In this document: in pieces, positions 7,299 to 14,905 of the stretch
Numbering within the stretch: the stretch's first letter is position 1
How the letters are laid out: each line of letters opens with the position of its first letter
DNA from: a bacterium
GTDB lineage: Bacteria > Eremiobacterota > Eremiobacteria > Baltobacterales > Baltobacteraceae
Reading direction: 5' to 3'
Length of the DNA: 17,145 nucleotides
Assembly (NCBI GenBank): GCA_021784715.1
Contig: JAJYHP010000112.1
Coordinates: 2,636 to 19,780 of the forward strand
Translations under genes and position numbers: made by a program
Notes under the pieces: model-generated
What the model was told of the DNA's origin: nothing
What the model saw: only the letters and a program-made list of their open reading frames with translations
Database searches by the model: none

Positions 7299-7978
7299 TC
7301 GAAGAACTCTCGGCTACGGCGGCCGAACTCGAAGCGGCGAGCTCGGAGGAAATTTTGCGCTGGGCGCTCGCGCGATATTCGGGGTCGATCGTCGCGGCGT
7401 GCTCGTTCGGCGGGCCGAGCGGGATGGTACTTCTCGATCAACTGCTGGCCCTGGATCGCACGGTACCGATCTTCTATCTCGATACCGAGCTCTTACACGC
7501 AGAGACGTACGCACACATTCGCGCCGTCGCGAAAAAATATGATATCGCTCCCATCGCCGTGCACCCCGCGATCGATTTGGCCGCGCAGGCGCAGAGCTAC
7601 GGCGAACGTCTTTGGGACCGGGATCCCGATCGGTGCTGCGGGATCCGCAAGATCGACGCGCAACGGCGCTATCTCTCCGGATATCGCGCGTGGATTTCGG
7701 GAATTCGGCGCGATCAGACCTCGGCACGAGCTCGAACGCCCGTCGTCGAATGGGATCGCCGCTTCGAAATAGTAAAGATCAATCCGCTCGCGCGCTGGAG
7801 CGAACGTGAAATATGGAGCTACATAGAGACGCATAACGTGCCTTATAATCCGCTCCACGACGCCGGATATGGAAGTATCGGCTGCGTTCCCTGCACCGCA
7901 CCGAGTACCGGCGCGGAGACCCGAAGTGGGAGATGGCCGGGACGCGCGAAAACCGAATGCGGCTTGCACCAATCATGA
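7295..7978 (+). CDS. cysH: [4Fe-4S] adenylyl-sulfate (APS) reductase, thioredoxin-dependent
   Basis: This enzyme reduces APS to sulfite and AMP in assimilatory sulfate reduction. The 227-residue protein shows the nucleotide-binding block (AACSFGGPSGMVLLDQL, residues 34-50), the FYLDTELLHAETY motif (60-72), and the iron-sulfur ligands C114-C115 and C197-C200 (GCVPC). The catalytic C222 lies in the C-terminal KTECGLH. The paired CC and CxxC mark the APS-using type rather than the cluster-free PAPS reductase of E. coli. The start is TTG 7295, inside the end of the preceding gene (TTGA overlap), with GGAA just upstream. The frame is open further 5' but that stretch is antisense or shadow. It overlaps the next gene by ATGA (7975-7978). 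No ATP sulfurylase gene is in the window. Confidence 0.93.
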   Translation: MIEELSATAAELEAASSEEILRWALARYSGSIVAACSFGGPSGMVLLDQLLALDRTVPIFYLDTELLHAETYAHIRAVAKKYDIAPIAVHPAIDLAAQAQSYGERLWDRDPDRCCGIRKIDAQRRYLSGYRAWISGIRRDQTSARARTPVVEWDRRFEIVKINPLARWSEREIWSYIETHNVPYNPLHDAGYGSIGCVPCTAPSTGAETRSGRWPGRAKTECGLHQS

Positions 7979-9306
7979 AACGTTCGCTTCTTCTGCTCGC
8001 GCTGCTCTTACTCGCCGCATCGTCGATAACGCTCCCTCCCGCGCCTGGGAAAGCGGTCATCACGCTGACGCCGAAGCCCGGCTTCTGGTCGGAACCGGCG
8101 GTGGCGATCGATCCCGCGGATCCGCGTCGCGTCATCGCGGCCTACCAGGTCGGTGGGCTCGTCGACTATTCGCGCAACGCCGGACGCACCTGGAAGAGCG
8201 TGGCAGCGGTTCCCCACGACCATCGCCTGATCGACGGCGACGTTTCGCTCGCCTACGACGCACGGGGACACGCCGTTCTCTGTTACATCGCGTTCGATAA
8301 ACTCGGTACCGAAAGTTATTGGGCGCACCACGCGACGCGGAACGGCATTTTTGTGGGACGTTCGAACGACGGCGGCCTCCATTGGCAGCGCCGTGCCGTC
8401 GCCGTGAAGGCTCCCGTGGGCCGCCCGAATGTCTTCGAGGACAAGCCCTATATCGTCGCCGACGATACGCACGGGCCCTATCGCGGCAATCTCTATATCG
8501 GATGGACCGAGTTCCATCGCGCGTACTCCGAAATGCTCTTTTCGCGCTCGACCGACGGCGGAGCGACGTGGTCGCACCCCATGCGCATCAGCACCGCGAA
8601 CGGTTTGCCGCGCGACGATAACGGCGCGGTCGAGGGGTTCGACGGCACCGTCGACCCGCACGGGACGCTCTACACCGTCTGGCAGGACGGCAGGCATATC
8701 GTATTCGCCGTTTCTCGCGACGGCGGGAAGAGCTTCGCTCCCTCGCACACGATTATCGACGTCCCATCGATGAATTACTACGTGCAAGGCTACCAGGACC
8801 GCGAGGTCAACGGCTTTCCCCAGATCGGGATTGCGCCGAAGGCGCATCGCCTCTTCGTCACCTGGTCCGATTACCGAAATGGCGAGGTCGATATCTTTAG
8901 TGCGACGTCAACCGATGGCGGCCTCACGTGGAGTGCGCCGACGAAGGTGAATTCCGATCGCGCGCACGATGGGCGCGACCATCTCTTTCAATGGCTCTCT
9001 GTCGATCCCACGAGCGGCGACGCCTACGTCATCTTCGACGACCGTCGCGGCGACCCGAAGAACGAACTCGCAACCATCACGCTCGCGCGCTCGACCGACG
9101 GCGGGCGCAGCTATCGTAATTACGAATGGACGACGAAACCGTTCGATCCATCGTTTCAATTCATGGGCGATTACAACGGCATCGCCGCATACGCGGGGCG
9201 CGTCTACGGCCTGTGGACCGAGGCGGCGCCGACGAAGGCGAAGCGCTGGAGTGAAGCGTGGCGAGCGCCGCGGACGATCGTCCGCCTCGGCATGGCGCAA
9301 TTTTAG
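7975..9306 (+). CDS. Secreted Asp-box (BNR/sialidase-like) beta-propeller protein
   Basis: A 443-residue exported protein. The start at ATG 7975, overlapping the cysH stop by ATGA, gives a clean signal peptide (MKRSLLLLALLLLAASS). Six Asp-box motifs of the S-x-D-G-G-x-[TS]-[WYF] type are evenly spaced at about residues 66, 130, 192, 247, 312 and 373, which predicts a six-bladed propeller like that of sialidases. The sialidase Arg triad and the N-terminal RIP-type motif are not obvious, so neuraminidase activity should not be assumed; it could bind or hydrolyse another glycan or be a structural surface protein. An in-frame ATG at 7933 inside cysH would add 14 residues before the signal and is less likely. 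Coupling a secreted propeller to APS reductase is unexpected. Confidence 0.9.
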   Translation: MKRSLLLLALLLLAASSITLPPAPGKAVITLTPKPGFWSEPAVAIDPADPRRVIAAYQVGGLVDYSRNAGRTWKSVAAVPHDHRLIDGDVSLAYDARGHAVLCYIAFDKLGTESYWAHHATRNGIFVGRSNDGGLHWQRRAVAVKAPVGRPNVFEDKPYIVADDTHGPYRGNLYIGWTEFHRAYSEMLFSRSTDGGATWSHPMRISTANGLPRDDNGAVEGFDGTVDPHGTLYTVWQDGRHIVFAVSRDGGKSFAPSHTIIDVPSMNYYVQGYQDREVNGFPQIGIAPKAHRLFVTWSDYRNGEVDIFSATSTDGGLTWSAPTKVNSDRAHDGRDHLFQWLSVDPTSGDAYVIFDDRRGDPKNELATITLARSTDGGRSYRNYEWTTKPFDPSFQFMGDYNGIAAYAGRVYGLWTEAAPTKAKRWSEAWRAPRTIVRLGMAQF

Positions 9307-9370
9307 GACACCACCGTCGATGAGTGCGGAAACCTCACGACGCAACGACGCCAAAATGGCGAGATAGGGT

Positions 9371-9802
9371 ATGCCGCAGTTGGAAAGTAACGATTTTCGC
9401 CGTACGTATGTGTCTTGGCGAGGGTTCTTTATAGCGGTATTTTTGGTGCTCGTATTCCTCGGTGTCGTGGGGCTGGGTCTCTTCCAGGCGAGTATACAAT
9501 CCGATCGCGTGGCGGCGTGGGCAACCGAGCGGCTCTTTTTGCGCCACATTCACATCGGCATGACACGCCAACAGGTCGATCGCGAGGCACGAACCGACGG
9601 CTTATCGATCTTGTTTGGTTGCGTTATGCAGGACGGCGAATGCGTGACCCCGCAGCGACCTCCTTACTACATCTATCGATCGGCGGAGTGGTTGGCGCCT
9701 CCGTGTTGTGGAGAATCGGTGAACGTGCGGGTGTACTACGATCGGCGCGATGTCGTGACCCAGATAGGCCCCCCGCGCCAATACGTCACCGACGCCATGT
9801 AA
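9371..9802 (+). CDS. Single-pass membrane protein with BamE/SmpA-like motif
   Basis: A 143-residue protein with a short cytoplasmic N terminus, one strongly hydrophobic helix (about residues 19-38) and a presumed periplasmic domain. The segment HIGMTRQQVDREA (61-73) resembles the GMT-xx-QV helix seen at the start of SmpA/BamE-type small domains. Four cysteines (C84, C91 and the pair C112-C113) could form disulfides. The end, VNVRVYYDRRDVVTQI, looks like the closing strands of such a fold. I cannot assign a function. It begins 64 nt after the propeller gene, with only a weak ribosome-binding sequence (GATAGGG), and may be the last gene of that run. The region that follows on the other strand resembles it. 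Confidence 0.75.
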   Translation: MPQLESNDFRRTYVSWRGFFIAVFLVLVFLGVVGLGLFQASIQSDRVAAWATERLFLRHIHIGMTRQQVDREARTDGLSILFGCVMQDGECVTPQRPPYYIYRSAEWLAPPCCGESVNVRVYYDRRDVVTQIGPPRQYVTDAM

Positions 9803-10112
9803 ACCGCGCGAACCTTTGCACTCGGTTGTGACGGTCGAAGAGCACGTTGAGATTGGTAGTAAAACTACAGCCCGGTTCGGAGACGCCGACGAGACGGATG
9901 ACGACGGCGTGGGCGCCGCTGCTGCGGAGGAGCACGCATTATAAGAATGGGCTCCCCAACTCCACCAACGAGCGACGGAATTCGTAGCGGTGGAGATGCA
10001 GAACGCAGTCGGGACGAACGTCGTCGATTGAATACCAGGCGCCGCTAACGCGCATGCGACCCGAGCGAGCGTCATCCCCAGCCGAATACGGGGCAGCATC
10101 CATCAGCGCCAT
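9786..10112 (-). pseudogene. Probable decayed relative of the adjacent 143-residue membrane protein
   Basis: The minus strand reads from ATG 10112 (GAGGATGAG just upstream) through 57 codons to a TAA at 9939-9941. It then continues in the same frame for 50 codons to a TGA at 9786-9788. The second part (SEPGCSFTTNLNVLFDRHNR and onward) reads like real protein and resembles the end of the 9371-9802 product (CGESVNVRVYYDRRDVV). Near 10080, the shifted frame contains RIRLGMTLARV, which resembles that protein's HIHIGMTRQQV. One frameshift plus one nonsense codon would explain the pattern. The similarity is judged by eye, so it could be chance or a short real ORF ending at 9939. Confidence 0.4.
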
Positions 10113-10132
10113 TTTCTCATCCTCAACCTATT

Positions 10133-10819
10133 TCAAACGCCGGATACATACTCCCAGCCGAGGCTGGTTAATACAAATTTTCCCGTTCGCGATCTTGCGC
10201 TTTGACGTTCGGCAAAATGTTGGAGAAACGAAAGCTTCCCCGATTTGAAAAACGGCGCCACATCGACATCCGGAATCGCGCCGGCCCTCCAGCGCACCGT
10301 CGAGACCGTTTGTCCATGTTCTTGACCCGGAATCGTAAAGCTAACGACCTTACTCACTATTAAATTCGCAAAACAAATGCTTGCAAAATGGGATGGATCT
10401 CCGGGATAAATTAAATGCCTCCCCTGGGGCGTGAGATCGTAACGCACTGCTGGAAACAACGACGTATCGCCATTCGTATCTTCGGCCGGCGAACGCGTAT
10501 TTACAGTCGACACCAAATGAGCGAAGACCAATTGATGCAGGTGCAATATCGTCGACTCAGCGATTCGTACGTTGCTCTCGTCTTCCGAATTATAGTCCTG
10601 AAAATGCGAGCCGACCGCGAACACGTCGAACGGAAACCCGTGCGACATCGTATAACAAATTCGCCCGTTCGATCCCTTTCCGAGATATCGCGTGAGACCC
10701 TTCGAGAAATTTACATTTGACGGCGCATTGGGGTTCGCACACCCCGATAGAATCAGCACGATTCCAGCTGCGATCGTCGCGATTAGAGAACGACGGCGCA
10801 ATCGCCCATTCATACTCAT
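10133..10819 (-). CDS. Unknown lipoprotein
   Basis: A 228-residue exported protein with a basic N terminus, a hydrophobic stretch and a lipobox (ILSGC, modified Cys at residue 27), so it is predicted to be membrane-anchored by lipid. The start at ATG 10819 is supported by AAGGTGA at 10824-10830; ATG 10813 is an in-frame alternative. The mature part carries two further cysteines (in GRICYTM and ASICFAN) that could pair. It has no recognised domain. It is the last gene of a three-gene minus-strand cluster, 15 nt after the gene before it. The A+T content is visibly higher than in the first 9 kb. Confidence 0.8.
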   Translation of the reverse strand: MSMNGRLRRRSLIATIAAGIVLILSGCANPNAPSNVNFSKGLTRYLGKGSNGRICYTMSHGFPFDVFAVGSHFQDYNSEDESNVRIAESTILHLHQLVFAHLVSTVNTRSPAEDTNGDTSLFPAVRYDLTPQGRHLIYPGDPSHFASICFANLIVSKVVSFTIPGQEHGQTVSTVRWRAGAIPDVDVAPFFKSGKLSFLQHFAERQSARSRTGKFVLTSLGWEYVSGV

Positions 10820-10834
10820 TCGGTCACCTTACAA

Positions 10835-11365
10835 CTAACGCGCGCTGCGACTATTCAGCTTTTTTGCAGTCGCAAAAACGTTTAGTGCAAATGCGACCAT
10901 TAAAGAATAGAAACCCATCGAGAAGCCGCCCACCGATGTTATAATGACCGGCAGCGAAAGGGATGCGAGCCAAAGAATGGCGAGAGTCCCAAAAAACGCG
11001 CACGAAAGTCCGTAGGCGATCGTTTCGCGACAGATTTTAATATTTATTCGCGTCTTTTCAAATGGCAAAAGCGCCAAAACGATACCCATCGCGAGCGTTA
11101 TCAAGCCCGATAGGCCCGCCTGGCTAAGCGAGTACGACACGGAACTTCCGGAAGAAAACAGCCCCTGCGCCGTTACCAGAGGCGCGAAATATCCTATGAT
11201 CATAAGCAAGGTCGTTGCCAGGCCCATCAATTTTTCCGCTCCGAGCCCGATTATCGAATCCATCATTTCAACAGTCGGTGATGTCTGATGCGGCATTTGT
11301 TGGCCGGGCGATTGCGCCGACGCTTCGGTGGTTACACCGTCACTTTCTTCCATCGACTCATCCAT
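10835..11365 (-). CDS. Unknown four-helix membrane protein
   Basis: A protein of 176 residues (172 from the second Met). It has a polar, acidic N-terminal tail of about 35 residues, then about four hydrophobic helices separated by short loops, and a basic C terminus (TAKKLNSRSAR). No catalytic motif or known family is recognised. ATG 11353 has a good GGATGAG sequence seven bases upstream and may be the true start, while ATG 11365 has little in front of it. It lies 29 nt after the TM2-domain gene and 15 nt before the lipoprotein gene, so the three are likely one transcript. The acidic tail could contact a partner. Confidence 0.75.
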   Translation of the reverse strand: MDESMEESDGVTTEASAQSPGQQMPHQTSPTVEMMDSIIGLGAEKLMGLATTLLMIIGYFAPLVTAQGLFSSGSSVSYSLSQAGLSGLITLAMGIVLALLPFEKTRINIKICRETIAYGLSCAFFGTLAILWLASLSLPVIITSVGGFSMGFYSLMVAFALNVFATAKKLNSRSAR

Positions 11366-11394
11366 TCAGGTTATAACGAGCATCGCCCTTACAG

Positions 11395-11910
11395 CTACGC
11401 TTGCGCGACGGCAAACGCGTTCGGCCGCGCGAGGCGCAGATCTGCGTACGCTAGATCCGCTAGCTTTTTATTGTGATTCATCACTTCACTCGGCATAGTG
11501 AAGAGAGAGATGATCCACCATAATCCGAACCCTTCAAGGGTGAGCAAACTGATTACGGCGAGACTCCATTTCCCTTGATATACATACGAGATCGTCGGAG
11601 ATAGGATCGCGGTCAGCAACCAAGCGACGACGACGTTTTTGGGCCCCTTATTTTGGTACATTTGCATGAACAACTGTCGATCTGCCTCATTTGGGAACTG
11701 GGCGGAAAGGGCGTTCACGTACTCTTCGGCGCGCTTTGCCGGTCCCTTAAAGAACCATGTGGCGCCTATTACTAGAAGGACGATAAAGGCGACAAAAATG
11801 AGGGAAAGAAGCACGGAAGCTCCAGCGCTTCCCGAAGAATGAGCCGACGAGGCCCGCGCGGCCGTCGTCATAGCAAAAAAGAACGCCATGGCAGTAAGCG
11901 ATCGATTCAT
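11395..11910 (-). CDS. TM2-domain-containing membrane protein with signal peptide
   Basis: A 171-residue protein. It has a signal-like N terminus (MNRSLTAMAFFFAMTTAARA), a membrane helix (about residues 33-54) and a charged linker (KGPAKRAEEYVNALSAQF). The C-terminal half resembles a TM2 domain: KNVVVAWLLTAILSP, a short turn with YQGKW, then LTLEGFGLWWIISLF. TM2 domains are paired helices with a short loop, found in many uncharacterised membrane proteins, and the function is unknown. The start at ATG 11910 has a strong AAGGGGAAG ribosome-binding site. It is the first gene of the cluster, reading away from the CPBP protease gene across a 302-nt gap. One 60-base line inside it (11461-11520) counts 24 G+C. 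Confidence 0.8.
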   Translation of the reverse strand: MNRSLTAMAFFFAMTTAARASSAHSSGSAGASVLLSLIFVAFIVLLVIGATWFFKGPAKRAEEYVNALSAQFPNEADRQLFMQMYQNKGPKNVVVAWLLTAILSPTISYVYQGKWSLAVISLLTLEGFGLWWIISLFTMPSEVMNHNKKLADLAYADLRLARPNAFAVAQA

Positions 11911-12212
11911 ATTCTTCCCCTTGCTAATCTCGTTACAAGTGCGTTGCTCGGCCTGCTTCTTGGACCTGGTCGCTCCTCCTTTTCGATAGGTGTTCGAATA
12001 TTTTTTGCGTTCGCTCGTTACCGATGGGGTGCTTCGCCCGCGCCACCGTTAACTATAGACGGTTGCCAATGAGGATATCGAGGCACGCCTAATACGCTGA
12101 CCGGCGATACCATGTGCGGAACGAGCGGCGGGAGTTGCCCCCCCCGCCACTCGAAGTGGGCGGCCAATTGGCGAATGCCTAGGAAGGATCGCACTGCGGG
12201 GGGGGACGACTG
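11911..12212. other. Intergenic region between divergent membrane-protein genes
   Basis: This 302-nt gap must hold the promoters of the minus-strand TM2 cluster and the plus-strand CPBP gene. I see no convincing -35/-10 pair. It contains a small dyad ACCGT/ACGGT (12045-12063), the 10-bp palindrome GCCAATTGGC (12163-12172), and the C8/G8 stem described separately. An ORF covering part of it on the plus strand looks like a shadow. Confidence 0.6.
12134..12210 (+). promoter_or_regulatory. Leader stem-loop covering the ribosome-binding position of the CPBP gene
   Basis: GTTG plus eight C plus GC (12134-12147) can pair with GC plus eight G plus ACGAC (12196-12210). This gives 14 pairs including one G-U wobble and one bulged A (12206), with a 48-nt loop. 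The G8 run (12198-12205) sits seven bases before ATG 12213, at the ribosome-binding position, so folding would hide it. The loop holds the palindrome GCCAATTGGC and a small CCACT/AGTGG hairpin that competes with the large stem. The homopolymer runs could also change length by slippage. Confidence 0.45.
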
Positions 12213-13130
12213 ATGACCAACGTCTTTATCGGGTCAAACGGTATCCGTGCCGGCTGGCGGCTATCGATCTTCGGCGCCCTCATCGTCGTGGAGCTTTTAA
12301 TACTCCTCGGCCTGCTCAAGCTTTTCCATGTGCCGATGCATCCACCGAAGGGCAACCATACGCAGCACGTTCCTGCGTTGATGATTTTTGTCGCCGACAC
12401 CGCGCTTTTTGGAGCCCTGCTTCTCGCCACGTTTATCATGTCGAAGATTGAGAAGCGGCCGATGGGGTCGTACGGAATTCCGCTCCGCCAGGCCTTCGGC
12501 GCAAAGTTCTGGTTGGGTGCGTTGGTCGGTTTCATCGGCATCACCGTGGTGATCGGCGCGATCGCACTTGCAGGGGGCAACGTTCGCTTCGGTGGCCTCC
12601 CTGCGCCGACGCCCGCGCTCGCCGGCGCATTCGTCCTCTGCTTGCTCGCCTTTCTCGCCGCCGGCTTCTTCGAAGAGTTTCTCTTTCGGGGTTACATTCA
12701 ATATACGTTATCCACCGGAATGTATTTTTGGCCCGCGGCGATTCTCACATCGGCGTTCTTCGCGTTCATGCACACGCGCAACGGCGGGGAAACGCTTGCG
12801 GGGATCGCGCAGGTCTTTCTCTTCGGCATCGTTTTCTGCGTCATGTTGCAACGCACCGGAAGTCTTTGGTTCGGTATCGGCTACCATATGGCGTGGGATT
12901 GGGGGCAGACGTTTTTCTACGGCGTTCCCGACAGCGGCCTGAAATCGCCGCAAAACCTGCTTCACACCGTAATCGCCGGACATACCGTCTGGATCACCGG
13001 CGGCAGCGTCGGCCCCGAGGGCAGCATCTTTACGGCGGTCCAACTGCTGCTCGTTCTTGCGTTCGTCGCGTGGCGCTACCCAAAGAAGACCTACGTCACC
13101 ACGGCGCCGGCCGCCGCCGTCACCGCCTAA
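12213..13130 (+). CDS. CPBP family intramembrane metalloprotease
   Basis: A 305-residue polytopic membrane protein of the CPBP/Abi (Rce1-like) family. The catalytic motifs are all present: E154-E155 with R159 (FFEEFLFRGY), a phenylalanine-rich helix ending in H187 (SAFFAFMH), and H225 with D229 (GYHMAWDW). Family members cleave peptides within the membrane or act in membrane-protein maturation, bacteriocin immunity or signalling; the substrate is unknown here. About eight hydrophobic segments are visible. An N-terminal loop rich in His and Pro (MHPPKGNHTQH) lies between the first two helices. The start at ATG 12213 directly follows the G-run stem. It stands alone, divergent from the TM2 cluster, and a second CPBP gene lies 2 kb downstream. 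Confidence 0.92.
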   Translation: MTNVFIGSNGIRAGWRLSIFGALIVVELLILLGLLKLFHVPMHPPKGNHTQHVPALMIFVADTALFGALLLATFIMSKIEKRPMGSYGIPLRQAFGAKFWLGALVGFIGITVVIGAIALAGGNVRFGGLPAPTPALAGAFVLCLLAFLAAGFFEEFLFRGYIQYTLSTGMYFWPAAILTSAFFAFMHTRNGGETLAGIAQVFLFGIVFCVMLQRTGSLWFGIGYHMAWDWGQTFFYGVPDSGLKSPQNLLHTVIAGHTVWITGGSVGPEGSIFTAVQLLLVLAFVAWRYPKKTYVTTAPAAAVTA

Positions 13131-13152
13131 CGTGAACCGCTGACCGCTGCAC

Positions 13153-13180
13153 GCGCCCCACGCTCCGATCGGGGTGCTTT
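13153..13180 (+). terminator. Possible terminator between convergent genes
   Basis: GCGCCCC (13153-13159) pairs with GGGGTGC (13171-13177), seven pairs with one G-U, followed by only three T. It lies between the CPBP stop and the end of the convergent 13222-14145 gene. The short T run makes it weak. Confidence 0.35.
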
Positions 13181-13221
13181 CGCACTCGACCGAGACTCAC
13201 GGCTTAGTGACGCGCGGTTCG

Positions 13222-14145
13222 CTAATCCGGCTCGCGCAATTTAAGATACGCGGCGAACGGAAGCCGGAACGGCATTCGTTTCTTTCGGGTATGCAGGTTA
13301 ACGAAACGAATCGTGACTCGGTCGTACACGCGCCCGGCATAGCGATAGAGCCCGTCGGCATGTTCGGCGGCGATATAGCGCGCGCCGTGAATCTCATCGA
13401 AATCGATCGTCCATGGAATGTGGGTGCCGGGCCCGGTGACGAAATTTAGTGCGATGCGCGCTCGGACTGTCGCAAATGTTTTCGTGTCGATCCAAAGATC
13501 GCGCAAGCGATAGCTTCCACTAACCCGCAACGGCCGCAAAGCGAGATGATAGCAATGATGCGTGCCGATTTGTTCCTCGCCGATAAGCGTAATGGTATAT
13601 CGTCGCGCGTATGCAACGACATCGGCGATCGTCGGCATTTTCGATCCGCGCATTCGCACCGGTAGCGGCCGACGCATTGGGTCGTGAAACTCCTTTCGAA
13701 TCTGGCGGACGATTCGCGCGGAGTCGAGTGCCGATGCCACGTTGCCGGAGTCGACGTCCCCAAGCGAAAAGGAATAGTTCGGAGCGAGAATCGGAACACC
13801 GATAAAATCCTGATGAGGCGCTGGGGCGAGAGTCGGGCCGCAACGCGGCATCATCGGCCGCACCCCGTCCGGGGAGCCCACCGACGGTGAAAAACCTGTC
13901 GTGAAGCAAAGCGTGGCTCCCCGCCCCCGAGCGGGATGGGCGCGTTCGTAATCGCTGACGGGGTCGACCCATATCTGCCCGTTGCTCGCATCGTATGCCG
14001 AGCGGTAGTTTTCCACCCGCCGACCGCTCTTATCGAGAACGTCGATACGAACGCTGTAGTTCATGCGATGCGGATAGACTTGATCGTTCCAATACGCACG
14101 AGCATTGGCAAATAATTTGTATGCAAAAGCAGCCGACGCGATCAT
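13222..14145 (-). CDS. Unknown, probably exported protein (N terminus uncertain)
   Basis: A 307-residue protein from ATG 14145. The body looks rich in beta strands and reads like a periplasmic or surface protein, for example VSGSYRLRDLWIDTKTF and PWTIDFDEIHGARYIAA, which faintly recalls LolA-type lipoprotein-carrier folds. That assignment is only a resemblance. Upstream of the ATG the same frame stays open and reads GRPKRILAQSSISM before MIASAAFAYK. That would make a good signal peptide, but it contains no usual start codon. Either export uses the short N terminus from 14145 or the start is non-standard. It lies 58 nt after the gene before it on the same strand. Confidence 0.7.
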   Translation of the reverse strand: MIASAAFAYKLFANARAYWNDQVYPHRMNYSVRIDVLDKSGRRVENYRSAYDASNGQIWVDPVSDYERAHPARGRGATLCFTTGFSPSVGSPDGVRPMMPRCGPTLAPAPHQDFIGVPILAPNYSFSLGDVDSGNVASALDSARIVRQIRKEFHDPMRRPLPVRMRGSKMPTIADVVAYARRYTITLIGEEQIGTHHCYHLALRPLRVSGSYRLRDLWIDTKTFATVRARIALNFVTGPGTHIPWTIDFDEIHGARYIAAEHADGLYRYAGRVYDRVTIRFVNLHTRKKRMPFRLPFAAYLKLREPD

Positions 14146-14203
14146 GGAGATGCTGCTTTGCGCAAGGATTCGCTTCGGCCTGCCTTTCCGCTCCGCCTGG
14201 TCG

Positions 14204-14905
14204 CTACGGTCGCCTAGGGGCCAAGGGCTGCGCGGTCGTCTGCCCGTTCGGATCGCGGCACGTTGTTATGTTCGCGCAAATCAGGCGATCTATCGTCGCT
14301 TCTTTCCCTATTTTATAACGATCCAGCACGTAGGTCGACCGGTTATACCACAGGTCTTCGGAATTCGGCGCGTCCGCTGGGGTATCGGCCGCATCGGTCC
14401 AGGCTACATGAAGGCACACATCCGTTGGATCCGCTCGCGGGCCCCTCGAAACGCACGACTTGGTAACCCACAACGTTCTCCCGGGAGCGATGGTGAATTT
14501 TCGCTCGCCGCTTCTTAGGATGATAAACGGCAACAAGTATGCTTCCATCGGTATAATACGCTTCGTCCCCGGCATCGGCGTAACGACCGCGTGAGGACGC
14601 GAGCAGATTACTTTCGGCATCCCTTCGCACCGGACCATGGACGTGCGCTGGAACGTCGCCGAGCCATCCGAGCGCCAAGATATCCACATTCCCGGACCGC
14701 CGAGATTCGATCGCAGAGAAATCACCGAAAAAGTTCTCGTGTTAAAGCGAATTTTTGAATAGGTTGGGAGCCTGGAGTTTGAGCTTTCGTCAACTATACG
14801 TTGACCGCTGTCGGAAATGGTGATTACCCGCTCGGCCATCCCCCGTGTCCCGTAATAATAAACACCGTCGGCAATGTGCGAGGGAGGGGGTGTCGCGTGA
14901 ATCAT
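14204..14905 (-). CDS. Unknown protein
   Basis: About 233 residues, with no family recognised. The composition suggests a beta-rich soluble or surface protein. Five cysteines are spread from MVRCEGM to TTCRDPN and could form disulfides if exported, but no signal peptide is seen. ATG 14905 overlaps the TGA (14902-14904) of the small upstream ORF as ATGA, which favours this start; GTG 14914 in the same frame is an alternative. The lack of a signal peptide next to an upstream reading frame with a natural-looking C terminus leaves open a frameshift or a truncated gene. It lies upstream of the 13222-14145 gene on the same strand, probably cotranscribed with it. Confidence 0.6.
   Translation of the reverse strand: MIHATPPPSHIADGVYYYGTRGMAERVITISDSGQRIVDESSNSRLPTYSKIRFNTRTFSVISLRSNLGGPGMWISWRSDGSATFQRTSMVRCEGMPKVICSRPHAVVTPMPGTKRIIPMEAYLLPFIILRSGERKFTIAPGRTLWVTKSCVSRGPRADPTDVCLHVAWTDAADTPADAPNSEDLWYNRSTYVLDRYKIGKEATIDRLICANITTCRDPNGQTTAQPLAPRRP

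Noticed and set aside
7975..9306. Annotation of the propeller as a true sialidase
   Set aside because: Asp boxes are clear, but the Arg triad and RIP motif of sialidases could not be found by eye.
11839..12072. A plus-strand 77-codon frame over the start of the TM2 gene
   Set aside because: It lies antisense to a signal peptide with a strong ribosome-binding site and has no likely start signal.
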